64,000 nt of DNA from Microcosmobacter sp040493455 (GCF_040493455.1 NZ_JANFDA010000002.1:1-64000); one strand, 5' to 3'. Shown: positions 1 to 10,105, numbered from the stretch's first letter. Numbers and translations: made by a program. Notes: a model not told the origin generated them from the sequence alone.

Positions 1-134
1 AGGGGTCTGGCTGGGACGGTACCTACAATGGGGAGTTGATGCCCACCAATGACTATTGGTTCCTGGTGGAGTACGACGACCCCAACTCAGAGCAAAGAAC
101 AGAATTTAAAGCCCATTTTGCACTCAAACGATAA
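1..134 (+). CDS. C-terminal end of a T9SS type B (gliding-motility-type) secreted protein, 5' truncated
   Basis: The reading frame is open from base 3 and stops at TAA 132-134. The last 43 residues include GWDGTYNGELMPTNDYWF and end in FKAHFALKR. This is the typical end of the type B sorting domain (CHU large-protein C-terminus, TIGR04131 family) found on very large exported Bacteroidota proteins. The protein would be carried across the outer membrane by the type IX system and kept at the surface or released. The N-terminal part lies outside the window, so its function is unknown. By my count about half the bases of this fragment are G or C, clearly more than in the genes that follow. It is followed directly by a strong terminator. 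Confidence 0.85.
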   Translation, partial: GSGWDGTYNGELMPTNDYWFLVEYDDPNSEQRTEFKAHFALKR

Positions 135-155
135 TGGTGCTGAACATATACAAAC

Positions 156-186
156 AAAAAGTCCTTCAATAGTGAAGGACTTTTTT
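156..186 (+). terminator. Rho-independent terminator
   Basis: GTCCTTCA (161-168) and TGAAGGAC (173-180) form a perfect 8-bp stem with loop ATAG. It is preceded by a run of A and followed by six T (181-186). It lies 27 bases after the stop of the T9SS type B protein and should end that transcript. Confidence 0.9.
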
Positions 187-309
187 ATTGCTTCTTATAT
201 AATTCACAAGTAACTTTAATTATGCAATAGCTACAAATATTTAAATAGTATTATATTCGTATGACATTCGAAAAGGCTATTATTTAATCACAAAGTCCTC
301 TTATTTTAG

Positions 310-2439
310 ATGAACAAGAAAAAATGGATCAAAACCTTTCAGTTTCTAGCTGCTTATTTGGTAGCAGCATGGACTTTTTTGCAGTTCATTGATTGGATTC
401 TTAACCGTTATGGAATTTCTCCTTATTGGGTAGATATATTACTTTGGGCTTTTATTGGAATTATTCCATCGCTTCTGATTTACCTGTATCATCAGGATCG
501 TATAAATAAGCGCATATTTAAGCTGAGAGAAAAAATCATTATTCCTCTAAACTTTATCGTATTGGCTGTTGCACTCTATTTTGGCTTTGGAAATAGCGAT
601 CTTGGTGCTACAACAAAAGAGGTTGAATTCACTAATGAAGAAGGTCTACTTGAACGCAAATTGATTACAAAAGAGGAGTTTAGAGTTGGTGTACCTATTT
701 ATGGTTTCAAACAGCTCAATACAGATAGCACTACTACATGGATGCAGTATGGCATTGGCGCTTTATTGGCTTATGACCTTAGCCAAAATAAGAGTCTAAG
801 TCCAGATTTTACGGATATACATTCAACTTCAGATAAAATTAGAGAGGCTTCATTATTCAACGATTTTTATATTGATGGCTCCTACAAGAAAGATAATGGT
901 GTTTATGAAGTAGTTGCAACCAAAAGAAAAGCTAGTAATGGAAAGATTACCGACACACGGACTTTCACAGGGCCAGATATTTTAGACCTTATAGATGAAG
1001 TAAGTGTGTTTGTCACTTCTAAAGCTGGATTTACTGAAGGAAATGAGATTCATTATATAGATTTACCTGTTAAGGAGTTTACCAGTAACAACCTTGAAGC
1101 ATTGAAATATTTTGTTCAAGGTAAATATAGAAAAGCTATTGAGTTAGATTCTACATTTGCTTTAGCGTTTTTGCGCCAAGCAAAAAAATCTATTGGTTAT
1201 AATGTTAGCAAGCTTCAGGAGCAAGATGACATAAACAATGCTTTTTCATACAAGAAAAAATTGCCGAGTCAATTACAGGTAGATGTACTAATTCAGAGGA
1301 ATCTAGCTTACGATCAATTAGAGGAAGCCGAAAAACTAGTCAAGCAACAGCTAGAAATCGATCCCAACAATGGTTATTACAACAATGTTTTGTACAGCAT
1401 ATATGGTGAAACCAAACAGGTACAGCCATATTTTAATGAAACTAAGCGCATATTTGAGAATGATCCAAACCCAGATAATGGGATAAAGTTTGCAGATGCT
1501 TCTTTGGTTATTGGTGCTGAGGACAAAATTCTCAAAACAATGAACAAACTAGAAGTGATCAATCCCATAATCACGACCTACAAGATTGAACCTTTATTGT
1601 TTAAAGGAGATATCGTTGAAGCTGAGAAAGTTCTTGAAGAAATAAAGCTTCAATATCCTGATAATGACAATAGAAACAAAGTCTATGAGGATGCCATCAA
1701 CTACTTAATGAATCATAAGGCAACTACAAAAGAATTAGAAGATTTTGTTGGAACCTACCGAGCCACCAGAAATGAGCAAACGTTTACGTATTGGATTGAA
1801 AATGACAGGTTAATAAAGCATGTAAAGAGCCAAAGGATGCGTGCTTATATTCTATCTGGTCCAAGCTCATCATCTAGCGGTCATATTTTAAGTAGAACAT
1901 TCAAGGATTCTCTGGTAAGAAATAAAGACGAAAAAGTAATAGGTATTTATCTTGGGCAGTATGATAAGTATTCTACATACAGAGAATTATACTGGAAATT
2001 AGATGAAAGTATCACAGCAGCCAATGCTGCTTTTAACAATGGAAATTTAGATGAAGCTGAACAACTATATATTGAAGCTATTTCAAAAAACCCTGAACAC
2101 CATTATCTCAAAAATATCTTATCCCATATTCAATACATAAAGGATAAGGAAGAATCTCAACTAATAGAAGAATTCAATGAGGTTTCGGGAAATTATGGTC
2201 CAAGATTATTCTGGGTTGAAAACGGTAAATTTTATTATAAAAGAGATACTTTAAATAAGGTTGAACTTCTACCTTTAGGTAATAATAAATTTATGGATCT
2301 TACTAGATTGAGTACTGTAATGTCTTTTGAACTTGATAAAACTGGGAAAATGGCTTCCCTAAGTTATTCATACGATATCTTCAAAGATGAATGGGCAAGA
2401 GCAACAGACAGTACTAATTACTTACTAAAGAGTGATTGA
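310..2439 (+). CDS. Membrane-anchored TolB-like/TPR protein
   Basis: 709 residues. Three hydrophobic segments (about residues 10-30, 43-62 and 75-93) resemble the membrane module found at the start of many TolB-like/TPR proteins related to adenylate cyclases (pattern AYLVAAWTFLQFIDW, then an aromatic-rich segment). Residues about 125-250 look like the FlgO/TolB-type fold (VGVPIYGF, then WMQYGIGALLAYDLSQ). TPR-like helices follow at about 320-370 (EAEKLVKQQLEIDPNNGYY) and 565-600 (GNLDEAEQLYIEAISKNPEH). Two segments (about 485-560 and 620-709) resemble the DUF3471-like beta domains also seen after serine hydrolases. No kinase, cyclase or DNA-binding domain is visible, so it may be a sensor or scaffold at the inner membrane with a periplasmic C-terminal part. 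It is monocistronic and convergent with the CAP lipoprotein gene. The exact role is unknown. Confidence 0.7.
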   Translation: MNKKKWIKTFQFLAAYLVAAWTFLQFIDWILNRYGISPYWVDILLWAFIGIIPSLLIYLYHQDRINKRIFKLREKIIIPLNFIVLAVALYFGFGNSDLGATTKEVEFTNEEGLLERKLITKEEFRVGVPIYGFKQLNTDSTTTWMQYGIGALLAYDLSQNKSLSPDFTDIHSTSDKIREASLFNDFYIDGSYKKDNGVYEVVATKRKASNGKITDTRTFTGPDILDLIDEVSVFVTSKAGFTEGNEIHYIDLPVKEFTSNNLEALKYFVQGKYRKAIELDSTFALAFLRQAKKSIGYNVSKLQEQDDINNAFSYKKKLPSQLQVDVLIQRNLAYDQLEEAEKLVKQQLEIDPNNGYYNNVLYSIYGETKQVQPYFNETKRIFENDPNPDNGIKFADASLVIGAEDKILKTMNKLEVINPIITTYKIEPLLFKGDIVEAEKVLEEIKLQYPDNDNRNKVYEDAINYLMNHKATTKELEDFVGTYRATRNEQTFTYWIENDRLIKHVKSQRMRAYILSGPSSSSSGHILSRTFKDSLVRNKDEKVIGIYLGQYDKYSTYRELYWKLDESITAANAAFNNGNLDEAEQLYIEAISKNPEHHYLKNILSHIQYIKDKEESQLIEEFNEVSGNYGPRLFWVENGKFYYKRDTLNKVELLPLGNNKFMDLTRLSTVMSFELDKTGKMASLSYSYDIFKDEWARATDSTNYLLKSD

Positions 2440-2472
2440 TTTGTAAGCTCTCGAGCATTCTTGTTTGACAAC

Positions 2473-3114
2473 TCAAAGTTCATTATAATAATTAATTATT
2501 ATCCCATGACTGTCACGGTCAATGGCATAGTAACCACAAGTTACGAATCGACTATTTTCTTGCATCATAGCCTGATAGTGTCCACCGTTAGGTCCTTCTT
2601 CATAAAATAGCTTAGGTACCCACCATACTGACTTTTCAACTGTTCCGTCTGAATCATCTCCTCCTCGACCACCACCTGCAGCTCCTTGTGATACCCATCC
2701 ACATCCATCATTCCAATGGAATGTTCCGTTTTCTAATGCTAATCGAGCTTCTCGAGCTGCACATAATTCATATTCAACAGCTCTTACATAAGGTGGTAAA
2801 CCATGCATTGCTCTATACATATTGATTTGATTAACACAATACTCTCCTACATCGACATATCCACAATACGGATCGTCTGACATTAGCTGCATTTCTCCAT
2901 TTGCACATAAGTCTTCTGGATTTCCTGGACCATCTGGAAGTTCTCCAACAAGCGATGTAGTTAACCTAATCTCAACTTCTTCTGGACTTAATCCCAAATC
3001 TACAAGAGGACCATACAAAGCTTCATCAGATTTTGAACAAGTAGATAGCAGAAATAAATAGGAAAACAAAAAGGCACGAATTGAAATATCAAATTTGGGG
3101 CTTCGATTTTTCAT
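2473..3114 (-). CDS. CAP-domain (SCP/PR-1-like) lipoprotein
   Basis: 213 residues. The N-terminus has a hydrophobic stretch ending in lipobox L-S-T-C26, so a lipid-anchored envelope protein is expected. Residues about 92-213 show CAP superfamily features: N-x-x-R then AMHGLPPY near 101-109, an A-R-x-A-L helix, FHWN with H133, acidic EE near 171, GGHYQAMM with H179, and FVTCGYY. H133, the acidic pair and H179 are the likely CAP cavity residues. Several cysteines (68, 84, 93, 118, 138, 193) may form disulfides. A glycine-rich loop (about 143-152) interrupts the domain. Bacterial CAP proteins are mostly of unknown function; some bind lipids or small ligands. The gene is preceded by a perfect -7 box at 3135-3142, so it is probably transcribed on its own. 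Confidence 0.75.
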   Translation of the reverse strand: MKNRSPKFDISIRAFLFSYLFLLSTCSKSDEALYGPLVDLGLSPEEVEIRLTTSLVGELPDGPGNPEDLCANGEMQLMSDDPYCGYVDVGEYCVNQINMYRAMHGLPPYVRAVEYELCAAREARLALENGTFHWNDGCGWVSQGAAGGGRGGDDSDGTVEKSVWWVPKLFYEEGPNGGHYQAMMQENSRFVTCGYYAIDRDSHGIIINYYNEL

Positions 3115-3134
3115 GATTAGAATGTTTTAGTGGG

Positions 3135-3142
3135 CAAATTTA
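3135..3142 (-). promoter_or_regulatory. Bacteroidota -7 promoter element for the CAP lipoprotein
   Basis: On the minus strand the bases read TAAATTTG, an exact match to TAnnTTTG, 20 bases upstream of the ATG at 3114. No clear TTTG is seen at the -33 position. Confidence 0.5.
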
Positions 3143-3203
3143 TAACGTCTTTATTGCTTTTCTTATTGCTTAAATACTTTTCCTCTAACTTATTCTAACG
3201 CTT

Positions 3204-4742
3204 TTAGCCCAGCCATCCTTCTCTATCTAAACTTCTATATTGAATGGCTTCACTAATATGATTACCTTCTACTTGAGATGAATTATCTAAATCTGCAATA
3301 GTTCTGGCTACTTTTAAAATGCGATCATAAGCTCTAGCTGATAAATTAAGACGCTCCATAGCTGACTTTAGTAAATCTAGTGACGCATTATCTAGTTGAC
3401 AATATTCACGAATTTGCTTCGTGTTCATTTGCACATTATAATGAACATTTTCAAGTTCTTTGAAACGTTCTGTTTGAATTTCCCTAGCAACAGTCACGCG
3501 TTTTCTAATATCTATTGAAGATTCACCTTTATGATTATCCGCAAGCTTTTCAAAAGGCACTGGGGTCACTTCTATATGAATATCAATCCTATCCAGAAGT
3601 GGTCCAGAAATTTTACTTAGATAACGCTGCATTTCTGCAGGTGAAGATGTCACTGGCGCATTAGGGTCATTAAAATAGCCTCCTGGACTTGGGTTCATGC
3701 TCGCAACCAGCATAAAAGACGAAGGATAGGTTACGGTGAATTTTGCTCGAGATATTGTGACTTCTCTATCTTCCAGTGGTTGGCGCATTACTTCTAAGAC
3801 ACTACGCTTAAACTCTGGTAATTCATCTAAAAACAAAACACCGTTATGTGACAACGAAATTTCCCCTGGCTGTGGATAGGCTCCTCCTCCAACCAATGCG
3901 ACATCACTAATGGTATGGTGCGGACTCCTGAAAGGGCGTTGTGCCATGAGTCCAGCATGTTCTTTTATTCGTCCAACAACGGAATGGATTTTAGTCGTTT
4001 CTAAAGCTTCGTGCAAGGTCATTGGTGGTAATATGCTTGGTAATCGTTTTGCCAGCATTGTTTTACCTGAACCTGGTGGACCAATAAGAATAATGTTGTG
4101 TCCTCCTGCTGCGGCAATTTCCATGCAACGTTTTATACTCTCCTGACCTTTTACATCTGCAAAATCGAACTCAGGGAAATCTAGATTTTTATAAAACTCT
4201 TCTCTGGTATCCAATATTGTTTGCTCTAGAGCTTCTCCTTTATCAAAATAGTTAATGACCTGCTTTATGTTATCAATACCATAAACTTTCAAATCATTGA
4301 CTATTGCAGCTTCTTTGGCGTTCTGACTTGGCAACATAAATCCTTTATAGCCTTCTTCCCTAGCCTTTATAGCTATAGGTAAGGCACCTTTTATAGGTTG
4401 CAAACTTCCATCTAAAGATAGCTCTCCCATGATCAAAAAATCATCAAGATTTTCGGCTTGTATTTGTTTGGATGCTGCTAAGATTCCAACTGCCAAAGTG
4501 AGGTCATAAGCACTTCCCTCCTTTCGTAAATCGGCTGGTGCCATATTGATAGTAATCTTCTTACCAGGGATTTTATAACCGTTATTCTGGAGTGCTGCTG
4601 CGATTCGGTAATTACTCTCCTTTATTGCATTATCGGGAAGACCAACAAGATGATATCCTATTCCATTATCAACATTAACTTCCACAGTAATGGTAGTGGC
4701 TTCAACGCCAAAGACAGCGCTGCCATAAACTTTTTTGAGCAT
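3204..4742 (-). CDS. yifB: YifB/ComM family magnesium-chelatase-like AAA+ ATPase
   Basis: 512 residues, normal length for the family. Residues 1-170 form the Lon-protease-like (ChlI) domain with MAPADLRKEG. The AAA+ ATPase follows, with Walker A GPPGSGKT at about 221-228, Walker B VLFLDELPEF near 304, and the Mg-chelatase C-terminal helical domain (SARAYDRILKVARTIADL near 470). In naturally transformable bacteria the homologue ComM is a hexameric helicase that promotes branch migration during recombination of incoming DNA; the same job is inferred here. It lies 67 bases downstream of a small alpha/beta hydrolase and 89 bases before the CAP gene, with no obvious functional link to either. Confidence 0.92.
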   Translation of the reverse strand: MLKKVYGSAVFGVEATTITVEVNVDNGIGYHLVGLPDNAIKESNYRIAAALQNNGYKIPGKKITINMAPADLRKEGSAYDLTLAVGILAASKQIQAENLDDFLIMGELSLDGSLQPIKGALPIAIKAREEGYKGFMLPSQNAKEAAIVNDLKVYGIDNIKQVINYFDKGEALEQTILDTREEFYKNLDFPEFDFADVKGQESIKRCMEIAAAGGHNIILIGPPGSGKTMLAKRLPSILPPMTLHEALETTKIHSVVGRIKEHAGLMAQRPFRSPHHTISDVALVGGGAYPQPGEISLSHNGVLFLDELPEFKRSVLEVMRQPLEDREVTISRAKFTVTYPSSFMLVASMNPSPGGYFNDPNAPVTSSPAEMQRYLSKISGPLLDRIDIHIEVTPVPFEKLADNHKGESSIDIRKRVTVAREIQTERFKELENVHYNVQMNTKQIREYCQLDNASLDLLKSAMERLNLSARAYDRILKVARTIADLDNSSQVEGNHISEAIQYRSLDREGWLG

Positions 4743-4809
4743 AGGTAGATTTGTTTGAGTAAATGTAGGAAAATTCTACTTAAAACAAATCTTTATTTTC
4801 TTTTGAAGA

Positions 4810-5493
4810 CTATAAATTAGAAATTATATAATCTACTATTGTTTGAGACTCAATTTTATTAATTGGATGCTCTACTCCCTCGAGTGTGATTAATTTTGAA
4901 TTGGGTAAAAGCTCTGAAACAATCTCAGATTCTTCGTAGCTTACCATAGTATCCAAACTCCCAACTCCTATAACTACGTTTTGATTAATTCTTCCGAAGT
5001 CATTATCATTAAGTTTAGCGCCTTTTCCCATGTCGAGCATCATTGCTGCCGTTTTCTCCATAATAATCTTCCAATCTAGAGGGTAATGCTCTTTCTCCAA
5101 CATTTTAGCAAAGTGAGGAACTTTTTCTTCAATCTTTAATGGGTTTAGCATTCTTGTTTCTTTTTCTGCTGAATCTAAATCCCATTCGAATTTGGTGCCT
5201 AATGTGATTATTTTTTTGATCTTATATGGAACCTTTAATGCTGTGTGTAATGCTACATAGCCTCCCATACTATATCCAAAAATGTTGATTTGATTAATTG
5301 AATTTGTCTCTAAAAAATCAATCACATTCTCACTAAAAACCTCAATAGAATAATCTCTCTGTGATTCAGCACCTCCATGTCCTTCAAAGTTCATATCATA
5401 TACATCATATGTATTTCCAAGAACCTCTTTAATAGAATCAAATTGTTTTTTGCTTCCTAAGGCGCCGTGTAATAGTAAAAGTTTTTCTTTCAT
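4810..5493 (-). CDS. Alpha/beta hydrolase
   Basis: 227 residues, a compact alpha/beta hydrolase. The oxyanion motif HGALG is at 9-13 and the nucleophile elbow GYSMGG gives Ser75. Asp181 (GSLDTMVSYE) and His209 (GVEHPINK) complete a plausible catalytic triad. There is no signal peptide, so it is cytoplasmic. The order of motifs resembles small esterases and MhpC/BioH-like enzymes, but the substrate cannot be told from sequence. It is 40 bases downstream of the FG-GAP gene on the same strand and may be co-transcribed with it. Confidence 0.8.
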   Translation of the reverse strand: MKEKLLLLHGALGSKKQFDSIKEVLGNTYDVYDMNFEGHGGAESQRDYSIEVFSENVIDFLETNSINQINIFGYSMGGYVALHTALKVPYKIKKIITLGTKFEWDLDSAEKETRMLNPLKIEEKVPHFAKMLEKEHYPLDWKIIMEKTAAMMLDMGKGAKLNDNDFGRINQNVVIGVGSLDTMVSYEESEIVSELLPNSKLITLEGVEHPINKIESQTIVDYIISNL

Positions 5494-5533
5494 TCTATTA
5501 GTTTACTAATATATTGGCCTTAGTCCTACGGTA

Positions 5534-8500
5534 TTAGTCCTTAAGGAACTTTACATTTTGTTGATAGTTACCGGCTTCAATGTTTAAAAAATACATACCA
5601 TCTTGTAGATAAGAGACATCTAACTTTATAGTATTATCAGTAATGTTTTCTATTGTTTTTAAGACTCTTCCATTGATGTCTATAATTTTTAGTTCTGATA
5701 TGATAACGTTTCCTGATATCGTCAACTCAGAATCTGTAGGATTTGGATAGACTGAAAAAATATTACTTTCAAACTCCCCTATACCAAGCACATCAACTAT
5801 TTCAGTAGCAACAGTATTTGTAGTTATTGGCGGATTGAAATCAAAATAGATATCAGCAGTATTATAGAATATGTTTCCAACTACAACATTATCCTTGGGT
5901 TTTATCTTATAGGCTATATAGCCATGCGAATTAGGTTCGTCATTTGTACTATCTGGTAGGTAGATATTATTAAAAATAAATTCAACTTGATTTCCATTTT
6001 CAATTTCTACTCTACCATCATGGCTCAAGCTTTCTAATTGCATTGTAGTCCAATCCAATTTATCGTCTAAAACATTTTCTACTCTGACATTTATGGCACT
6101 TGCAGTTCCTGTATTCTGAAATCTTATGATGTAGTGCAAGTATTCATTTGCTTCTTCTAATATGATTTCTTCTCCTTCCAACACCTGAATATCATTGGGA
6201 TCATAAGATCCTATAACCACTTGTTGGAACTCAAAAGTATTATCAACCTCGGTTTCATCTCCCGTAACTGGATTAATTGTTGCAGAGAAATTTAGAATGT
6301 CATCAATATTTGTCGTTGGTGGTGGGTACACATTGAAGTACAAATTAATAGTTCTTACTTCAAAAGGATGTAAGTCTTCATAATCAAAAGTTATCGTATT
6401 ACTAGTTTGGGAGCTAACTGTTTCATCAGCATTAAGAAACTGCAACTTGTTTTCATCAAACTCAAAGGAAACATTTCCGCTCAGTTGTACTGTTCCCACA
6501 TTTCTATAAACTAACTGATAATTTGCATCGAAGCCAGGCCTAGCTTCATTGATAGGATAAACACTCACATTTAAATCATTTATTTCTATTGAGGGCTCTA
6601 GACAAAAGTCAGCTACATTTGTATTTCCTAGTCCAAAAAAATCTGCAGAATAAGATTCGGGGCTAGGTTGGTAATAATTTGGTAAGTTAGAAATAGAAAC
6701 AACAAAGTTTCCTTCATTCACAGGTAACTGATAATTACCGTTTTGTAACGTAAAAGTTGAAAAGCTATCTGCACCATTGTCTGCCACAACCATAATATTA
6801 CTTGCAGCTATATCGGTATTAGTACATCCATCAGAGTTAGAATCTATTCTAATTGTACCAGTTATTTCATTACCAAGAACCCCTAAGTTTTTGTACCAAG
6901 CAATTTCATCAGCAATACTAGACGAAGAAAATATATCAATATCTCCATCATTATTTATATCTGCTATTTTCAAATCATTAAAAACTTCAGATCCAACTCT
7001 AATTACTTGCTGAGTTCCAAAGTTTCCTTGCCCATCCAAGTTTTCAAACCAAATTACCTTATTGGAAATGGAAATAATATCTTTGTCCCCATCATTATCC
7101 AAATCAGCAGCATAAACTTTCTCGGCTGAATCTACATTCTCAGCAACAACTTGTTTCTCGCCAAATGTACCCATACCATCTATATTTTCAAACCAAGAAA
7201 CTTGAGCATCACCAAATGAATCAGCTACAAGTATGTCTAAATCTCCATCCGTATCCATATCTCCAGCTTGCACCCATTGCGGACTATTTAAATCGGCATT
7301 AGTAATAAAAAAACCATTACTAAAATTACCTAGTCCATCCATATTTTTGAACCATTTAATATTATCGTTAAAAAAATCTGACACTAGAACATCATTATCC
7401 CCATCTCCATCAATATCGCTTACATCAATTGAAATAGAAAGTACGAGATTACCAGCAATAAGCTGTTTAGGGCTGTATGTTCCTTCTCCATCTACATTTT
7501 CGTACCAAACCAACTGATCATCTTCTGCTGTAGTCATAAGTAAGTCCATATCATCATCACCATCTACATCTGCAGCAACAACCGCAGAAATATGTTCTAC
7601 AGTATCAATAATAATAGGAGAACTAAAATCACCTACTCCATTTACATTCTCATACCAAACTATCCTATCATCAGTATTATTATTTTCAATACTTACTGCA
7701 GAAAGTAAGTCCATATCTCCATCTCCATCTATATCTACAGCGCTTATTGAATATGCTTCATCAATATCATTGACTATATGAGGCAAACAAAAATTGCATT
7801 GCTGATCTTGAATATTCTCAAACCATATTATCCTTCCTCTATCATCAGAACCAAAGTTGTTGGAGGCAGAAATAATATCCATATCACCATCTCCATCCAG
7901 ATCAGCTATGTCAATCGAATTGACATCACGTGTACTAATCGAAACTACTTTTTTGTCATCAAACTCCCCTGATCCATCATTGTTTTTGTACCAACTTACT
8001 TCTGCTAAATGCTCCATTGAAGAAACAACATCCATATAACCATCATTATCAATGTCAGCTGCTATTGCAGAAATTGCTGTATCTGCTGTGGTTGAAATAG
8101 TTTGTTGTGTTCCAAAATCACCAAGTCCATTGGTGTTTTCATACCAAGCAATTTTATCATCAGTATATGATGAAGACAAAACATCCATATCTCCATCATT
8201 ATCAAAATCTGCAGCGTAAATTGAATTCACTCCTACAACATTATTTGCAATAAGTTGCTCAGTTCCAAAACTTCCTAATCCATTGGTGTTTTCAAACCAA
8301 GTAATTCTATTATAGTTAGATGAAGCAGATAATACATCCATATCATTATCCCCATCTATATCTACCGTATAAATGTATCGAGCGCCAATTGTATGATTAG
8401 AAATAAATTGTTGCTGAGGACCAAAATTACCAAGTCCATCAGTATTTTCATACCAAACAATATTACACCCATTGTATGATGAGGATAAAACATCTATATC

Positions 8501-9106
8501 GCCATCGCCATCTACATCTGCTGTCTTTACATCATTTGCGTCAACAAAATTGTTATCAATGGTCAATATAGAACTAAATGTACCTTGACCATCAGTATTT
8601 TCAAACCAAGCTACTATATTTTGTCCAAGAGAAGTCATGAGCACATCCATATCTCCATCGTTATCTAAATCATCCGCAAACACGTTTCTTGTACCCTGAA
8701 CAGTAACAAGAACTTGTTGCCCTCCAAAATTTCCCTGACCATCCAAATTCTCATACCAAGCTATTTTGCCATCTATACCAGAAGCAGAGAGTACATCTAA
8801 ATCACCATCACTATCTAAATCGGCTGTAAAAACAGAGTGAGGTCCGTTTACCGAAGTACTTATGTTCTTCATTATACTAAAGGTTCCCTGACCGTCTAAA
8901 TTTTCTTGCCAACCTATAATATCAGTAGTGTATGATGTAGATATAACATCCATATCACCATCACCATCTATGTCAGCTGAGTGAATCAATCTTGCTTGAT
9001 AGATAAAATTACTTCTACCAATAATAATATCTTCTTGGAAGCTAATTTGAGCAAAAGTTGTACTGAAAAACAATAAGGCTAGAACTAGTAAATAATTCTT
9101 TTTCAT
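5534..9106 (-). CDS. T9SS-exported FG-GAP/VCBS repeat protein with 14 repeats
   Basis: 1190 residues. Signal peptide at 1-19 (MKKNYLLVLALLFFSTTFAQ). Fourteen repeats of about 50 residues follow (about 38-735), each with a calcium-binding loop such as DIDGDGDMD and an ending such as WYENTDGLGNFG; these should build one or two beta-propellers. Next come a carboxypeptidase-regulatory-like or SdrD-like domain (about 750-840), a conserved-repeat stalk (about 850-1100, the region I recall as DUF7619, with SYDPND and RFQNTGTASAINV), and a type A sorting domain with VYPNP near 1120 ending in KFLKD. It is likely a calcium-stabilised surface or secreted binding protein. The stalk and sorting region closely resemble those of the leucine-rich-repeat protein at 46435-49164. 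Loop D-residues are degraded in repeat 7 (DIDNDGYMD) and repeat 14 (DINNDGDID). Confidence 0.88.
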   Translation of the reverse strand: MKKNYLLVLALLFFSTTFAQISFQEDIIIGRSNFIYQARLIHSADIDGDGDMDVISTSYTTDIIGWQENLDGQGTFSIMKNISTSVNGPHSVFTADLDSDGDLDVLSASGIDGKIAWYENLDGQGNFGGQQVLVTVQGTRNVFADDLDNDGDMDVLMTSLGQNIVAWFENTDGQGTFSSILTIDNNFVDANDVKTADVDGDGDIDVLSSSYNGCNIVWYENTDGLGNFGPQQQFISNHTIGARYIYTVDIDGDNDMDVLSASSNYNRITWFENTNGLGSFGTEQLIANNVVGVNSIYAADFDNDGDMDVLSSSYTDDKIAWYENTNGLGDFGTQQTISTTADTAISAIAADIDNDGYMDVVSSMEHLAEVSWYKNNDGSGEFDDKKVVSISTRDVNSIDIADLDGDGDMDIISASNNFGSDDRGRIIWFENIQDQQCNFCLPHIVNDIDEAYSISAVDIDGDGDMDLLSAVSIENNNTDDRIVWYENVNGVGDFSSPIIIDTVEHISAVVAADVDGDDDMDLLMTTAEDDQLVWYENVDGEGTYSPKQLIAGNLVLSISIDVSDIDGDGDNDVLVSDFFNDNIKWFKNMDGLGNFSNGFFITNADLNSPQWVQAGDMDTDGDLDILVADSFGDAQVSWFENIDGMGTFGEKQVVAENVDSAEKVYAADLDNDGDKDIISISNKVIWFENLDGQGNFGTQQVIRVGSEVFNDLKIADINNDGDIDIFSSSSIADEIAWYKNLGVLGNEITGTIRIDSNSDGCTNTDIAASNIMVVADNGADSFSTFTLQNGNYQLPVNEGNFVVSISNLPNYYQPSPESYSADFFGLGNTNVADFCLEPSIEINDLNVSVYPINEARPGFDANYQLVYRNVGTVQLSGNVSFEFDENKLQFLNADETVSSQTSNTITFDYEDLHPFEVRTINLYFNVYPPPTTNIDDILNFSATINPVTGDETEVDNTFEFQQVVIGSYDPNDIQVLEGEEIILEEANEYLHYIIRFQNTGTASAINVRVENVLDDKLDWTTMQLESLSHDGRVEIENGNQVEFIFNNIYLPDSTNDEPNSHGYIAYKIKPKDNVVVGNIFYNTADIYFDFNPPITTNTVATEIVDVLGIGEFESNIFSVYPNPTDSELTISGNVIISELKIIDINGRVLKTIENITDNTIKLDVSYLQDGMYFLNIEAGNYQQNVKFLKD

Positions 9107-9142
9107 AGGAGTTTAATTTATAGTCCAAATGTAAGAAAAACT

Positions 9143-10105
9143 TTAGCTATGTAAATCATTAAGAAAATGCAAACTTCTCTTTTCATTATAATACACATTA
9201 TCGCCTTCAAAGAAACCAACATGACCTCCATACTTAGGCATTTCTAGAAAAAAATTATCATTCTCTTTAGCTTCTTTAATTGGGAAACATTCAGGGCCTA
9301 AAAACGAATCATTTAATGCATTAATAACTAAGGTCGGAATTTTAATATTTGGAAGAAATTGAAGACTGCTGCTCTTTTCATAATAATCCATAGCATCTAT
9401 AAATCCATGAGCTTTGGATGTATAAGCATCATCAAATTCTTTTAAGGTTTTAATGGCATTGATTTCTTTAATCGAAATATTTTCAGGAAAAAGCTTTTGT
9501 TTCAATCTCAAACGTCCAATAAGATGTCTTTTGAAACGATCTGCATACAACACATTTTTCATCTTATGCAATTCAACACATGAGCTATACAAACTACATG
9601 GTACCGAAATCGCCACAGCACCTTTAATCTCTGAGGGCAATTGCCGTTCTTCTCCTAGATACTTTAGTGTTACATTTCCGCCTAAGCTAAAGCCTTTGAT
9701 ATAAACTTCAGAATAGCCCTTGTCAATACAAAGCTTGACAACAGCATCCAAATCATTAGTTTCACCAGAATGATAACTACGCCACAAACGATTTTCTTCG
9801 CCACTACAGCCTCTAAAATTTACGCTACAGGTATCATAGCCATCACTATTAAATAATTTTGCTGTTCCTGTTATGTAAGGTCGTTGTGCATTGCCTTCTA
9901 ACCCGTGAAGAATAATAATTACCTTCTCTGCTTTCTGTACAGAGTAACTCCAATCCAAATCTATAAAGTCTCCATCATCTAATTCTAAGCGTTCACGTTT
10001 TTGAACGACTCCTTTTACGCTTCTGAATAACCCTGAATATACTGTAGAGAAGTGTCCTTTCTTAAAGAGAAATTTTGGTTGGTAGGTCGATTCTATTAGC
10101 GGCAT
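9143..10105 (-). CDS. YheT-like alpha/beta hydrolase
   Basis: 320 residues, matching the YheT/EMB8 family of alpha/beta hydrolases. Visible motifs are HGLEGN at 67-72, VNFRGCSGEENR near 95-106, nucleophile elbow GFSLGGN with Ser140, a late acid in NALNDSFLGPE and a C-terminal GGHVGF with the catalytic His. The family acts on small esters or lipids; the natural substrate is not settled. The start codon overlaps the last base of preA (10105), so the gene is translationally coupled to the pyrimidine operon and may be its last member. The link to pyrimidine breakdown is positional only. Confidence 0.8.
   Translation of the reverse strand: MPLIESTYQPKFLFKKGHFSTVYSGLFRSVKGVVQKRERLELDDGDFIDLDWSYSVQKAEKVIIILHGLEGNAQRPYITGTAKLFNSDGYDTCSVNFRGCSGEENRLWRSYHSGETNDLDAVVKLCIDKGYSEVYIKGFSLGGNVTLKYLGEERQLPSEIKGAVAISVPCSLYSSCVELHKMKNVLYADRFKRHLIGRLRLKQKLFPENISIKEINAIKTLKEFDDAYTSKAHGFIDAMDYYEKSSSLQFLPNIKIPTLVINALNDSFLGPECFPIKEAKENDNFFLEMPKYGGHVGFFEGDNVYYNEKRSLHFLNDLHS

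Noticed and set aside
6850..9000. Short repeated ATCACCATC-type strings as a possible repeat array
   Set aside because: They are the complement of the calcium-loop codons (D-x-D-G-D) of the FG-GAP repeats.
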